Assembly (NCBI GenBank): GCA_937975645.1
Contig: CALJTV010000014.1
Coordinates: 1 to 41,973, forward strand
Length of the DNA: 41,973 nt
DNA from: an uncultured Dehalococcoidia bacterium
Lineage (GTDB): Bacteria; Chloroflexota; Dehalococcoidia; GIF9; UBA5629
Direction of reading: 5' to 3'
Shown piece by piece: positions 24,165-33,084 of the stretch; the stretch's first letter is position 1; each line of letters starts with the position of its first letter. Under the pieces are notes generated by a model. The model was not told where the DNA came from. It was given only the letters and a program-made list of their open reading frames with translations, and did no database searches. The position numbers and the translations under genes were made by a program.

Positions 24165-25655
24165 GTGAGTTTTAACTTCATCTTGAGTGCTATAGTGTTC
24201 CTCCCTGTCATTGGGGCTGTGGTCATAGCCTTGCTGCCAAGACTGCATCCTAAGTCGGTGAGGTTTGTCGCTTTACTCTTTACTCTGGTGGCTTTTGCAC
24301 TTTCACTGGCAGTCTTCTATCAGTTCGATAGATCGCTCGATGCCATAGGGCGGATGCAGTTTGAAGAGAAAGTGCTTTGGGTACCAGCCATCAATGCTCA
24401 TTACCACCTTGGTGTTGATGGACTAAGCCTGCCAATGGTCATATTGATGACTTTCCTAGGTGTGCTGGCGGTTCTGGTATCATGGAGGGTAGAACTTCGA
24501 CCCCGTGAGTATTTCGCCTGGCTTCTCTTTCTGGAAACGAGCATATTGGGTGTGTTTTGTTCTCTCGACCTCATCTTGTTTTTCCTCTTCTGGGAATTAG
24601 AACTGATCCCGATGTATTTTCTCATCTCCATATGGGGAAGTGGCAGGAAGGAGTATTCAGCTATTAAGTATGTGATATACACGCTAGCTGGTAGTGCTTT
24701 TATGCTGGCTGGCATCTTGACCCTTTACTTTGCTACAGGCACGCTCAGCATCGTTGAACTTACCGGTGTGCTCAATGTAAAGCCAGTGATCCCCCTGGCT
24801 GCTATGTTCTTTTTGCTATTCATCGGCTTTGCTGTCAAGCTGCCGGTGTTCCCTTTGCATACTTGGTTACCTGATGCTCATACCGATGCACCGACGGCTG
24901 CAAGTGTGATCCTTGCTGGTGCCCTACTGAAGATGGGTGGTTACGGCATGATCAGGGTCTGCGTGAGCATTTTCCCTGGAATTGCGCTGCAATATGCGCA
25001 ACTGATGGTGGCACTTGCTGTGGTAAATGTACTTTATGGTGCTGGTGTTACCTTGAGACAGAAGGACCTGAAACGGCTTATTGCCTACAGCAGTGTCAGC
25101 CATATGGGCTATGTGCTCCTGGGTATATTTGCCTTAAGCCAGGTGAGCCTTGTCGGAGCAACTTTACAGATGTTCAGCCACGGTATTGTGACCGGACTCC
25201 TATTCGCCATGGTGGGGCTGGTATATGAGAAGTCACACGAGCGAAATCTGGACAACCTGGGTGGGCTTGCACGCCAGATGCCTGTTATCGCGGTAGTTTT
25301 CACCATAGCAGGGTTAGCATCGCTGGGATTGCCTGGCACGAGCGGTTTTGCTGCGGAGTTCATTACATTCGTCGGTAGTTTTTCCAGCTCCGCAGTGAAG
25401 TGGATACAGATATACACCATTTTAGGAGTGTTTGGTGTGGTGCTCACAGCCGGCTATATCTTATGGATGCTCCAGAGGGTTTTTTATGGCCCACCGCAGG
25501 AAAAATTCGATGGGGTACCCGATGCAGATACTGTAGATAAGGTATGCATTTTCACATTTGTGGTGGCAATAATGCTTGTAGGGCTTTATCCTGCGATCTT
25601 GACCAATGTTATCAGAATGGGAGTTGAACCTTTGATAATACTGTTAGGTCTTTGA
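24165..25655 (+). CDS. nuoM: NADH-quinone oxidoreductase subunit M (complex I)
   Basis: 496 residues, second antiporter-like subunit. FFLFWELELIPMYFLISIWG holds the key membrane glutamate; VKLPVFPLHTWLPDAHTDAPTAASVILAGALLKMGGYG and LKRLIAYSSVSHMGYVLLGI are family-typical. GTG start with GAGGTGAG upstream. Confidence 0.97.
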   Translation: MSFNFILSAIVFLPVIGAVVIALLPRLHPKSVRFVALLFTLVAFALSLAVFYQFDRSLDAIGRMQFEEKVLWVPAINAHYHLGVDGLSLPMVILMTFLGVLAVLVSWRVELRPREYFAWLLFLETSILGVFCSLDLILFFLFWELELIPMYFLISIWGSGRKEYSAIKYVIYTLAGSAFMLAGILTLYFATGTLSIVELTGVLNVKPVIPLAAMFFLLFIGFAVKLPVFPLHTWLPDAHTDAPTAASVILAGALLKMGGYGMIRVCVSIFPGIALQYAQLMVALAVVNVLYGAGVTLRQKDLKRLIAYSSVSHMGYVLLGIFALSQVSLVGATLQMFSHGIVTGLLFAMVGLVYEKSHERNLDNLGGLARQMPVIAVVFTIAGLASLGLPGTSGFAAEFITFVGSFSSSAVKWIQIYTILGVFGVVLTAGYILWMLQRVFYGPPQEKFDGVPDADTVDKVCIFTFVVAIMLVGLYPAILTNVIRMGVEPLIILLGL

Positions 25656-25667
25656 GGTAACCGGAAG

Positions 25668-27137
25668 ATGCTGTTGGATGAAATTCGTTTCCTGGCACCG
25701 GAGCTTGCTCTCTTAGCCACCGCGCTAGCTGTGGTTCTGCTTGACCTTTTTGTTAAGCGCAAGAAGGTGCTGGCAGGTGTCAGCTTTTTGGGGGTGCTGC
25801 TGGCGGCTGGTTTGAGCATGATGTTATGGGGCGGGGAACCGATTAGCGTTTTCTATGATGTGTTATGGATAGACCCATTTGCTGTTTTCTTTAAATTCCT
25901 GTTCTTGGCAGCAGCCGGACTGGTGGTGCTTTGTTCCCAAGACTATGTGAGTAAATTTGAGAAGTTTCAAGGAGAGTATTATGCCTTGGTGCTTATTGCT
26001 ACTGTGGGTGTGATGCTTCTGGCAGCAACAGCAGATTTGATAGCCGTCTATGTTGCCTTGGAGCTGAGCAGTATTTCGCTTTATGCTTTGGCTGCATTTT
26101 TAAAAGACGAGAAATCGACCGAAGCGGGACTTAAGTATTTGCTTCTCGGGGCTATAGCTTCGGCAGTGCTACTTTATGGAATGGCGCTCACCTTTGGTCT
26201 TACTGGCACAACAAAGCTGGCTAGCATCGCACAGACGGTGACTGCTTTGACGACAAGTGGTCTAGCTCAAAATCCAGCACTGCTTGTTGCGATAGTGCTC
26301 TTAGTTGCTGGTTTTGGTTTCAAAATTGCAAGTTTCCCCTTTCATATGTGGGTACCCGATGTTTATGAGGGCGCACCCACTCCGATTACTGCGTACTTAT
26401 CTGTTGCTAGCAAAGCTGCTGGCTTTGCCATAATACTACGCGTCTTTTCGGTAGCGTTTGGCTCTAGTGCATTGTTGAGCACTAATTGGGGGATACTGTT
26501 TGCTGTTTTGAGTGCGCTGACAATGACTATAGGGAATGTTATAGCCCTGTGGCAAAGGAATATTAAGCGTCTCCTCGGTTATTCCAGCATCGCGCAGGCT
26601 GGTTATCTAATGGTGGGACTGGCTACAGTCGGCATAGCAGCTGGTATAGACAAGCTGGGGCAGAGTGGGCTTCTCTTCTTCCTCGTCAGTTATACTGTGA
26701 CCAATCTGGGCGCTTTTAGTGCAGTGATAGCCATTTCAAACAAAGTGGGTAGTGATCTAATTGATGACTATGCTGGGATGGGAAAACGGGCTCCGGTGCT
26801 AGCGCCGGCCCTAACTTTTTGTCTGGTTTCTTTAATTGGGCTACCACCTACTGCTGGCTTAATAGCAAAAGTGTATATCTTCAGCGCTGCGGTGCAGCAT
26901 GGCCTACTAGGGTTGGTGATTGTAGCGGTAATAAACACTTGTATTTCGGCATATTACTACCTGAAGGTGGTGAAGGTTATGTGGCTGGGCGCCCCAGTAT
27001 CACTGGAAAGGGTGCCTTCCTCTTGGGCTTTGCGTGCCGCGGTCTTGGTTTGTTGTCTGCTGGTATTGGTCCTAGGTATTGTGCCGAGCAGCTTCATAAG
27101 GCTGGCTGAACTAGCGGCATGGACTTTAGGTTTCTAG
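25668..27137 (+). CDS. nuoN: NADH-quinone oxidoreductase subunit N (complex I)
   Basis: 489 residues, third antiporter-like subunit. YVALELSSISLYALAAF, FKIASFPFHMWVPDVYEGAPTPITAYLSVASKAAGFA and IKRLLGYSSIAQAGYLMVGL match the family. Last nuo gene; no nuoE, F or G precede or follow in the window. A 68-bp gap with a fresh promoter separates it from nadK, so the operon probably ends here, although I see no clear terminator. Confidence 0.97.
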   Translation: MLLDEIRFLAPELALLATALAVVLLDLFVKRKKVLAGVSFLGVLLAAGLSMMLWGGEPISVFYDVLWIDPFAVFFKFLFLAAAGLVVLCSQDYVSKFEKFQGEYYALVLIATVGVMLLAATADLIAVYVALELSSISLYALAAFLKDEKSTEAGLKYLLLGAIASAVLLYGMALTFGLTGTTKLASIAQTVTALTTSGLAQNPALLVAIVLLVAGFGFKIASFPFHMWVPDVYEGAPTPITAYLSVASKAAGFAIILRVFSVAFGSSALLSTNWGILFAVLSALTMTIGNVIALWQRNIKRLLGYSSIAQAGYLMVGLATVGIAAGIDKLGQSGLLFFLVSYTVTNLGAFSAVIAISNKVGSDLIDDYAGMGKRAPVLAPALTFCLVSLIGLPPTAGLIAKVYIFSAAVQHGLLGLVIVAVINTCISAYYYLKVVKVMWLGAPVSLERVPSSWALRAAVLVCCLLVLVLGIVPSSFIRLAELAAWTLGF

Positions 27138-27166
27138 GTCTTGTTAGTTTCCCACACAACAGTTGC

Positions 27167-27196
27167 TTGACACCCTTTGTCTAGCGATGATAGACT
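27167..27196 (+). promoter_or_regulatory. Promoter of nadK (leaderless type)
   Basis: Perfect TTGACA (27167-27172), an 18-bp spacer and TAGACT (27191-27196). The GTG start codon of nadK is 9 bp after the -10 box, so the mRNA would begin within about 3 nt of the start codon; no SD is present. Confidence 0.65.
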
Positions 27197-27205
27197 CAAC
27201 TGGCT

Positions 27206-28030
27206 GTGAAGCAAGTAGGCATTCTGTACCACCCTAAGATAGAGCGGGCGAAGGCTTTCAGTGCTGAGTTGAGCACGTTTTTGGAAGCGAAAGGTGTTCT
27301 TTCGTGGATATGCTCCGCATGGGATGAGGAACAGGCAAGCGCTAAAGCGTCAGGGTCTGGACTGGTTTTGAGCGTGGGGGGCGATGGTACTATTTTGAGG
27401 GCAGTTCGGGCTATTGCCCCTTATTCGGTGCCTGTAGTGGGGATAAATTTTGGGCATCTTGGTTTTATGACCGAGCTTACCATCGATACAGCTCTGGACA
27501 AATTACCTGATTTGCTTGACGGCAAAGGCTGGATGGAAGAGAGGGCGATGCTTCAGGCTGAACTAGCGTCCAGCGGTACTGTTTTGCATGGACTTAACGA
27601 TGTGTTTGTGGGGAGGCGTAGCCTAGTAAGGCTGGTTCGCGTGGAGACAAGGATCAATGGGGAACTACTAGCCACCTACAGGGCAGATGGAGTCATCGTA
27701 GCCACTGCCACAGGTAGCACAGGTTACTCTCTGGCTGCTGATGGTCCTATACTGCATCCCCAAGCCAGGGAGCTGGTGCTCAAGCCAGTCTGTCCCCATT
27801 TTTGCTTTGATAGGACGCTGGTTTTGCCGTCTGAATCAAAGGTGACAATGAAAGTGAGCACCACTCACGAGGCGGTGATGAGCCTAGATGGACAGGTAGA
27901 GTTGCCATTGCAAGATGGTGATGAGGTGAAAGTCAGTGTTAGTCCTTATGTGGCGCGTTTTTTGAGGATCCAGCCTGTGCAGTATTTCTACACCTCTCTG
28001 GAAGCCAAGCTGAGGGGTGCTAGGGTGTGA
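27206..28030 (+). CDS. nadK: NAD kinase
   Basis: Makes NADP from NAD and ATP (or polyphosphate). 274 residues, normal length. GGDGT motif at 58-62 (LSVGGDGTILRA), followed by INFGHLGFM, GLNDVFVGR, the ATATGSTGYSLAADGPILHP block and a beta-strand-rich C-terminus with SLDGQ. It starts at GTG without an SD directly after its own promoter. Its stop overlaps the next start (GTGA), placing it in a three-gene unit with the GNAT and NUDIX genes. Confidence 0.96.
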   Translation: MKQVGILYHPKIERAKAFSAELSTFLEAKGVLSWICSAWDEEQASAKASGSGLVLSVGGDGTILRAVRAIAPYSVPVVGINFGHLGFMTELTIDTALDKLPDLLDGKGWMEERAMLQAELASSGTVLHGLNDVFVGRRSLVRLVRVETRINGELLATYRADGVIVATATGSTGYSLAADGPILHPQARELVLKPVCPHFCFDRTLVLPSESKVTMKVSTTHEAVMSLDGQVELPLQDGDEVKVSVSPYVARFLRIQPVQYFYTSLEAKLRGARV

Positions 28031-28497
28031 CCATGAAAGTAGAGAAAGCTAGAATAGCAGATGCCCAGCGGATCCATGAACTGGTCAACAGCTTTGCCGA
28101 CAGGGGTGAGATGTTGCCCAGGGCGCTTAGTGAGATATATGAAAACCTGAGGGACTTTTTTGTTATCAGGGATGATCATGGAGTGGTCATCGGCTGTGTG
28201 GCTTTGCATATTAACTGGTCAGACCTGGCTGAGATAAAGTCGCTGGCGGTAAGTGAGGAGAGGCAAACCCAAGGGCTGGGTTCAATGCTAGTGGAGGCGT
28301 GCTTAAAAGAGGCGAAGGAGTTGGGGATACCCACGGTATTCTGTCTGACCTATAAGCCGGCGTTTTTTGAGAAACACAGTTTCCGCAGGGTAGACAAAAT
28401 GGAGCTGCCGCGGAAGGTGTGGTCGGAATGCTATCGTTGCCCCAAATTTCCTGACTGTGATGAGGTGGCTCTTGTCTATAAATTTGAAGACGCGTAG
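28027..28497 (+). CDS. GNAT N-acetyltransferase, ArgA-like
   Basis: 156 residues. Single GNAT domain with the acetyl-CoA-binding loop RQTQGLGSMLV and preceding beta-strand EIKSLAVSEE. The C-terminal end ECYRCPKFPDCDEVALVYKF is typical of the short ArgA-type N-acetylglutamate synthases of bacteria lacking the kinase-like domain, so N-acetylation of glutamate for arginine synthesis is the best guess. No other arginine genes are nearby. It starts at GTG overlapping nadK, or at an ATG two codons later. Confidence 0.85.
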   Translation: MTMKVEKARIADAQRIHELVNSFADRGEMLPRALSEIYENLRDFFVIRDDHGVVIGCVALHINWSDLAEIKSLAVSEERQTQGLGSMLVEACLKEAKELGIPTVFCLTYKPAFFEKHSFRRVDKMELPRKVWSECYRCPKFPDCDEVALVYKFEDA

Positions 28498-28507
28498 CTT
28501 TTGACTT

Positions 28508-29086
28508 GTGTCTGCAGCGGAGGTAATCGAGGAAATGTTAGCCAGAAGAGAAGCAAAGATGGAAAAAACTTTGTCAAGCCAGCGGATATTTGAAGGAAGG
28601 GCGGTCAAATTGAGGATCGATACTGTGCTCAAGCCCGGTGGTAAGTCGACAACGAGGGAGATAGTGGAGCACAGTGACTGTGTTGCTGTGGTGGTGTTGG
28701 ACTCCAAGGACAGGGTTATCATGGTTCGCCAGTACCGAAAGGCGGTGGACAAGTTTTTGCTCGAAATACCGGCAGGCGGTATAGAGCCTGGCGAGCAGCC
28801 GGTTGAATGCGTGCGACGGGAGTTGCAGGAGGAGATAGGTTACCTACCAAATAGAGTAGAGCGGCTGGGCGGCTTTTATTCTGCCCCCGGATATTGTACT
28901 GAGTACCTACACCTCTATTTAGCCACTCACTTGGTACCAAGTCAAAGGATGGCTGAAGACACGGAGGAAATAGAGGTTGTCCGTATCCCGCTGTCCCGCA
29001 TCCCTGACATGATTGCTTCGGGTGAGATCTGTGATGCCAAGAGCATTGCCGGGCTACTGCGTGTTATCTCTCTAGGGCTGCGTTAG
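28508..29086 (+). CDS. NUDIX hydrolase, ADP-ribose pyrophosphatase type
   Basis: Hydrolyses ADP-ribose or similar nucleoside-diphosphate sugars. Full NUDIX box GGIEPGEQPVECVRRELQEEIGY follows the pattern G-x5-E-x7-REUxEExGU. The upstream strand RVIMVRQYRKAVDKFLLEIPAGG and downstream FYSAPGYCTEYLHLYLA are typical of the ADP-ribose group. The frame opens at GTG 28508. An ATG at 28559 (MEKTLSSQRIFEGR) matches the usual family start and another at 28535 has GAGG before it, so the true start is uncertain. Last gene of the nadK unit; linked to NAD(P) metabolism by function as well. Confidence 0.92.
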   Translation: MSAAEVIEEMLARREAKMEKTLSSQRIFEGRAVKLRIDTVLKPGGKSTTREIVEHSDCVAVVVLDSKDRVIMVRQYRKAVDKFLLEIPAGGIEPGEQPVECVRRELQEEIGYLPNRVERLGGFYSAPGYCTEYLHLYLATHLVPSQRMAEDTEEIEVVRIPLSRIPDMIASGEICDAKSIAGLLRVISLGLR

Positions 29087-29139
29087 AGTGGTTGATTTGT
29101 ATCTGGTTTTAAGGGTGTGTCTTTGGTGCTCCTAGGCCC

Positions 29140-29694
29140 TTAGCCTACCCGGTATTTGGCTTTACCCTCTTCATAGAGGTCTCCGCCATGGATATCATTG
29201 ATGACAGTCACGGGGAAATCTTCCACCTCCAGACGTCGGACAGCCTCAGCCCCAAGGTCCTCATAGGCTATAGTCTCTGCTTTCTTGATGCACTTGGAGG
29301 CTAGTGCTCCAGCCCCACCTATGGCGGCGAAATAGACTGCCTTGTATTTTTTGATAGCGTCCTTTACTTGCTGGGACCTGTTGCCTTTTCCGATCATGCC
29401 CCGGAGACCGGCAGCAAGCAGGCGTGGGGTGTAGCTGTCCATTCTACCGCTGGTGGTCGGTCCGGCAGCACCGATCGCTTGTCCTGGCTTGGCAGGTGTT
29501 GGTCCCATGTAGTAGATTATTTGGTCTCTTATGTCGAAGGGGAGTTTTTCACCTCTATCAAGCGCCTCCACCATCCGTTTGTGGGCTGCATCTCTGGCGG
29601 TGTATATGACCCCTGTGATCAGTACCTGGTCACCTGCCCTGAGCTTTTCTACTGTTTTTTCGTCGAGTGGTGTAGCAATGCGGATGGCGTCCAT
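29140..29694 (-). CDS. Class I fumarate hydratase, beta (C-terminal) subunit
   Basis: 184 residues. Conserved GDQVLITGVIYTARDAAHKR and YYMGPTPAKPGQAIGAAGPTTSGRMD, the substrate-binding region of the C-terminal half of iron-sulfur fumarases, then AIGGAGAL and DFPVTVINDIHGGDLY. It works with the alpha subunit to hydrate fumarate to malate. L-tartrate dehydratase beta is the main alternative, but the setting among sdh and mdh favours fumarase. It is the last gene of the long carbon operon, separated from its alpha partner (33081) by the four sdh genes. SD GGGAGGG. Confidence 0.93.
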   Translation of the reverse strand: MDAIRIATPLDEKTVEKLRAGDQVLITGVIYTARDAAHKRMVEALDRGEKLPFDIRDQIIYYMGPTPAKPGQAIGAAGPTTSGRMDSYTPRLLAAGLRGMIGKGNRSQQVKDAIKKYKAVYFAAIGGAGALASKCIKKAETIAYEDLGAEAVRRLEVEDFPVTVINDIHGGDLYEEGKAKYRVG

Positions 29695-29697
29695 GTT

Positions 29698-30543
29698 TTA
29701 TCCCTCCCTCGCATCTGTCTTATCGTTTACAGTGAACTGAGGAAACGGGAGCTTAGGTTTACTATGGACTGGAGGTGTGACTAGTGGGGTGAGTTCCCTT
29801 TTTCCTAACAAGTTTGTGGCTCGCGCTACCAGCTGTCTTTTGAGTAGTTGGATCGCCAGCGCTGGGTCGACCCCTTTGGGACAGGCGTCGGAGCACGCTC
29901 CAGCGAGATGGCAATGCCATATGCCGTTTTCGCTGTCAGCTAGCAGGAATCTTTCCCGTTCACCATCGTCCCTGCTGTCAGTACAATAGCGGTAACACTG
30001 GGCTAGCGCTTGTGGACCGAGGAACTGTTTGTCTGTGGCAGAGGTGGGGCAGGCGGAGATACATATGCCGCATTTCACGCAGTAAGTGAATTGCAGGAAA
30101 CTCTCCAGCTCCTCAGGCGACTGAGCGAACTCAGCGGTGGGGTTGTCCATCTCAGGCCTATCAGCACGGATGATATAGGGCTTGACTAACTTGTGTTTTT
30201 CAAAAAGCGGAGAGAGGTCTACGACTAGGTCTTTTATTACTGGCAGGTTCGGTAGAGGTTCAACGGTCACCGTCTTCGTTTTGAGTTCCTCTATTTGTGT
30301 GTGGCAGGCGAGGTGGGGGTACTTGTTTATCAACATGCCACAGGAGCCGCAGATTGCCATTCGACAGGAGGTGCGGAATGCTAGGGTGCTATCCAAGTTC
30401 TCCTTGATGTATAGTAGTGCATCGAGCACCGTCATGCCGCGGGTAGTGGGGACAACGAATGTGGCAAAGTGGGTTTTGTTGCTTTTTTCAGGATTGTAGC
30501 GCCGGATTTTGAAGGTTATATTTTTGGAGCTAAGCTCTTTCAT
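29698..30543 (-). CDS. sdhB: Succinate dehydrogenase/fumarate reductase iron-sulfur subunit
   Basis: 281 residues; passes electrons between the FAD subunit and quinone. [2Fe-2S] ligands C60, C65, C68, C80; [4Fe-4S] and [3Fe-4S] ligands in C155, C158, C161, C165 and C211, C217, C221. The C-terminus is about 40 residues longer than the E. coli protein and rich in basic and proline residues. The AGGAG SD is 11 bp from the ATG. It is unusual in being the last of the four sdh genes (order A-C-D-B). Confidence 0.96.
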   Translation of the reverse strand: MKELSSKNITFKIRRYNPEKSNKTHFATFVVPTTRGMTVLDALLYIKENLDSTLAFRTSCRMAICGSCGMLINKYPHLACHTQIEELKTKTVTVEPLPNLPVIKDLVVDLSPLFEKHKLVKPYIIRADRPEMDNPTAEFAQSPEELESFLQFTYCVKCGICISACPTSATDKQFLGPQALAQCYRYCTDSRDDGERERFLLADSENGIWHCHLAGACSDACPKGVDPALAIQLLKRQLVARATNLLGKRELTPLVTPPVHSKPKLPFPQFTVNDKTDAREG

Positions 30544-30556
30544 GACATATGTTCTC

Positions 30557-30919
30557 CTACTTGATCAGCAAGATAACGGGGACATAAGTACCCCAAGCAA
30601 ACGCTAGTATGCCAAACGCCAGTATGCCCCAGGTTACCGCTCGTCTGATTCCGCGCGATTGCACCAGTTCAAACAGGATATTCCGGAGTCCATATAACGC
30701 ATGGTAAAGCACGAATGCCAGTAACGCTATATAAAGTGTTGCCCAGACAATATCCCGGGAGCGCTGTATCATGGATGACCATGATGTAGGTTCATTAGCG
30801 TCTATACCGAGAGCGCTCAGAATATTGTCCAGATGCATCCAGACCATATGTATACCCAGGGTGACTGCTACCAGTATGCCGGTGACCAGCTGTGCCAACC
30901 ACAGATAGGCATTTTTCAT
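30557..30919 (-). CDS. sdhD: Succinate dehydrogenase membrane anchor subunit (SdhD-like)
   Basis: 120 residues, three hydrophobic helices. Histidines in LGIHMVWMHL and in LYHALYGLRNILFE occupy positions used for haem ligation in this family; the H-x3-G-x-R pattern is clear. It anchors SdhAB to the inner face of the membrane and forms part of the quinone site together with SdhC. The ATG lies one base after the SdhC stop, with GGGAGG inside the end of sdhC. Confidence 0.85.
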   Translation of the reverse strand: MKNAYLWLAQLVTGILVAVTLGIHMVWMHLDNILSALGIDANEPTSWSSMIQRSRDIVWATLYIALLAFVLYHALYGLRNILFELVQSRGIRRAVTWGILAFGILAFAWGTYVPVILLIK

Positions 30920-30920
30920 C

Positions 30921-31361
30921 TCAGCCTCCCACCAGGAAATCGTAGAGAAAGACCAATGCGATCAAGGCGGCTGTCCCTACCAGCGCCATCGACCAGCGGC
31001 GGCTCTTGCGCAGAGAGTCCCGGTAGGGGTAAATCGGAGGAGCAGGCTTCCCCATGCCAAAGCCTAACTCCTGAATAATGAGCCGTAAGCCGTTCAAAGA
31101 ATGATAGGCGAAAGCCAGGACCACTAGGTATTCTCCCAGTTTGAACCACGGGTTATGCAGGATCTCCATAGCAGCTTCCCAGCTTTGCTGTTGCATACGG
31201 AAGAAAGTGGTGACACAGAGGTGAACTAAGAAGAAGAGGAGGATTCCAAGCCCAGTGACCCTGTGCAGTGTGTAGAGGTAGCGTTCTATTCTGTAGTTAC
31301 CCCCCCATATCCAGCCCATGATGCCCAAGTAGTTTTTTCTCTTGGGGTGTGGTTCTCTCAT
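30921..31361 (-). CDS. sdhC: Succinate dehydrogenase cytochrome b subunit (SdhC-like)
   Basis: 146 residues, three helices. LYTLHRVTGLGILLFFLVHL gives the conserved HR-x-TG segment at the quinone pocket, and AYHSLNGLRLIIQELG holds the likely haem histidine. An N-terminal cytoplasmic stretch of about 28 residues precedes helix 1. SD TGGAGG before the ATG. Together with SdhD it makes a two-protein anchor, so types A, C or related; haem number is not certain from sequence. Confidence 0.88.
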   Translation of the reverse strand: MREPHPKRKNYLGIMGWIWGGNYRIERYLYTLHRVTGLGILLFFLVHLCVTTFFRMQQQSWEAAMEILHNPWFKLGEYLVVLAFAYHSLNGLRLIIQELGFGMGKPAPPIYPYRDSLRKSRRWSMALVGTAALIALVFLYDFLVGG

Positions 31362-31374
31362 TACTGCCTCCAGA

Positions 31375-33084
31375 CTAGTACTTCCTTTCCACCGGCTGCC
31401 ACAATGTGATTTTCACCGGGATATATTCAAGCTTTGGGCCCTCATGAGAGTAGTAAGCCAGCGTATGCTTAAGCCAGTTAACGTCGTCGCGTTGCGGGAA
31501 GTCCCTTCGGGAGTGAGCACCGCGGGACTCTGTTCTTGCCAGAGCACCGACGGTGATGACTTCAGCCAGATCGACAAGGTTCTCTACCTCCAGTGCGCTG
31601 AGCAGCTCGGTATTGTACACACGCCCGTTGTCGGTCACTCTGATACTCGCCAGGCACTGCTTTATTTCCTGTATTCTTCTCAAAGCTGTGTTCAAACCTT
31701 CAGCGGTACGGAAGACACCCACGTTCTTGTCCATAGTCCGCTGCAGCTCTCTTCGCAAGGCATAGGCACTTTCTTTGTTGTCTGGTGAGAAACGACCAAA
31801 GATGCGGGTCTCTTCATTTTTCAAGTCAGCTTCTGGTGGAATGGTGGGAAATGCCTTCTGTTTCTGAGCGTGTTTTGCAGCATTGTTGCCCGCGATTTTA
31901 CCCCATACCAGACATTCGGTAGTGGAGTTGGAGCCCAGACGATTGGCACCGTGGAGAGAGACGCAGGCCGCTTCCCCTGCCGCCCATATCCCTTCCACCG
32001 GCGTAGCTCCTTCGATATCAGTATGGATTCCCCCCATGAAATAGTGGGCTGCCGGACGGACTGGGATGGGCTCGTAAATGGGGTCAATGAAATTGAACTT
32101 TATGGCGACTTCCCTTATCATCGGCAGCCGCTCGTTGATCTTAGTAGCCCCGAGATGGCGGAGGTCGAGGTGAACGTAGTCAAGACCATCAGGACCGGTA
32201 AAACCCCGTCCTTCTTCGATCTCTGTTATTTCGGAGCGAGAGACGATATCCCGGGGTGCCACTTCCAATTTGGACGGGGCATAATTTTGCATGAACCTCT
32301 CACCTTTGTTGTTCAGCAAATAGCCTCCCTCTCCTCTGGCAGCCTCGGTTATCAGTATGCCTGAGGGTACCAGTCCGGTGGGGTGGAACTGGACAAATTC
32401 CAGGTCTTTGATTGGCAGCCCAGCGCGGTAAGCCATAGCCATACCATCGCCTGTGGCGGTAAGAGAATAGGTGGTAAATCCGAACATACGACAAGCGCCG
32501 CCAGTGGCGATCACTAGTGACTTGCCCTGAATAAAGAAGAAATCGCCAGTGGTCAAGTCCCAGACAGTGATACCACAGAACACCCTGTCTTTGATGAAAA
32601 TAGAGGTGACATAGCATTCGTCATAGCGGGTGACATTGTTGTACTTTTGCAGGGTGTCGTAGAGCGTCTGCATCTCAGCAAAACCGGTCTTGTCGGCGGC
32701 GAAGACTGCCCTGTCAAAAGAATGCCCCCCGAAAGGTCTTTGAGCGATCCTGCCATCCGGTCGCCGTGACCAGGGAATCCCCCAGTGTTCTAACAGCAGT
32801 ATCTCTTTTGGTGCCTCTTTAACGAAGCGCATCACTACGTCCTGGTCGCAAAGAAAATCAGCACCCCTAACTGTGTCCCAGGCATGGAGTTCGAAGCTGT
32901 CCCCTTCTTCAGGTTGCATCACTGCTGCTGTGCCTCCTTCAGCACAAACGGAGTGGGAACGCATTAGCTGTACTTTGGAGACTATGGCGACATCGAGTTC
33001 GGGGTTCCTGGCAGCCTCGATTGCTGCTCTCAGTCCGGCTAAGCCTGAGCCCAAGATTATGACGTCATGCTGGAGGCTTGTCAT
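31375..33084 (-). CDS. sdhA: Succinate dehydrogenase/fumarate reductase flavoprotein subunit
   Basis: 569 residues. FAD-binding GSGLAGLRAAIEAA (12-25), the covalent-FAD histidine H44 in MRSHSVCAEGGTAA, the substrate loop HFMGGIHTD-like segment AAHYFMGGIHTDIEG, and catalytic HGANRLGSNSTTE. It interconverts succinate and fumarate at the cytoplasmic side. Direction cannot be read from sequence; both oxidation and reduction are compatible with a quinone-linked complex I in the same organism. Start fixed by AAGGAGG; its ATGA overlaps the fumarase alpha stop. Confidence 0.96.
   Translation of the reverse strand: MTSLQHDVIILGSGLAGLRAAIEAARNPELDVAIVSKVQLMRSHSVCAEGGTAAVMQPEEGDSFELHAWDTVRGADFLCDQDVVMRFVKEAPKEILLLEHWGIPWSRRPDGRIAQRPFGGHSFDRAVFAADKTGFAEMQTLYDTLQKYNNVTRYDECYVTSIFIKDRVFCGITVWDLTTGDFFFIQGKSLVIATGGACRMFGFTTYSLTATGDGMAMAYRAGLPIKDLEFVQFHPTGLVPSGILITEAARGEGGYLLNNKGERFMQNYAPSKLEVAPRDIVSRSEITEIEEGRGFTGPDGLDYVHLDLRHLGATKINERLPMIREVAIKFNFIDPIYEPIPVRPAAHYFMGGIHTDIEGATPVEGIWAAGEAACVSLHGANRLGSNSTTECLVWGKIAGNNAAKHAQKQKAFPTIPPEADLKNEETRIFGRFSPDNKESAYALRRELQRTMDKNVGVFRTAEGLNTALRRIQEIKQCLASIRVTDNGRVYNTELLSALEVENLVDLAEVITVGALARTESRGAHSRRDFPQRDDVNWLKHTLAYYSHEGPKLEYIPVKITLWQPVERKY

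Noticed and set aside
29086..29140. TAAGGG...CCCTTA repeat between the convergent NUDIX and fumarase beta genes as a terminator
   Set aside because: Arms of only six bases with a loop of about 21 and no U-run; too weak to call.
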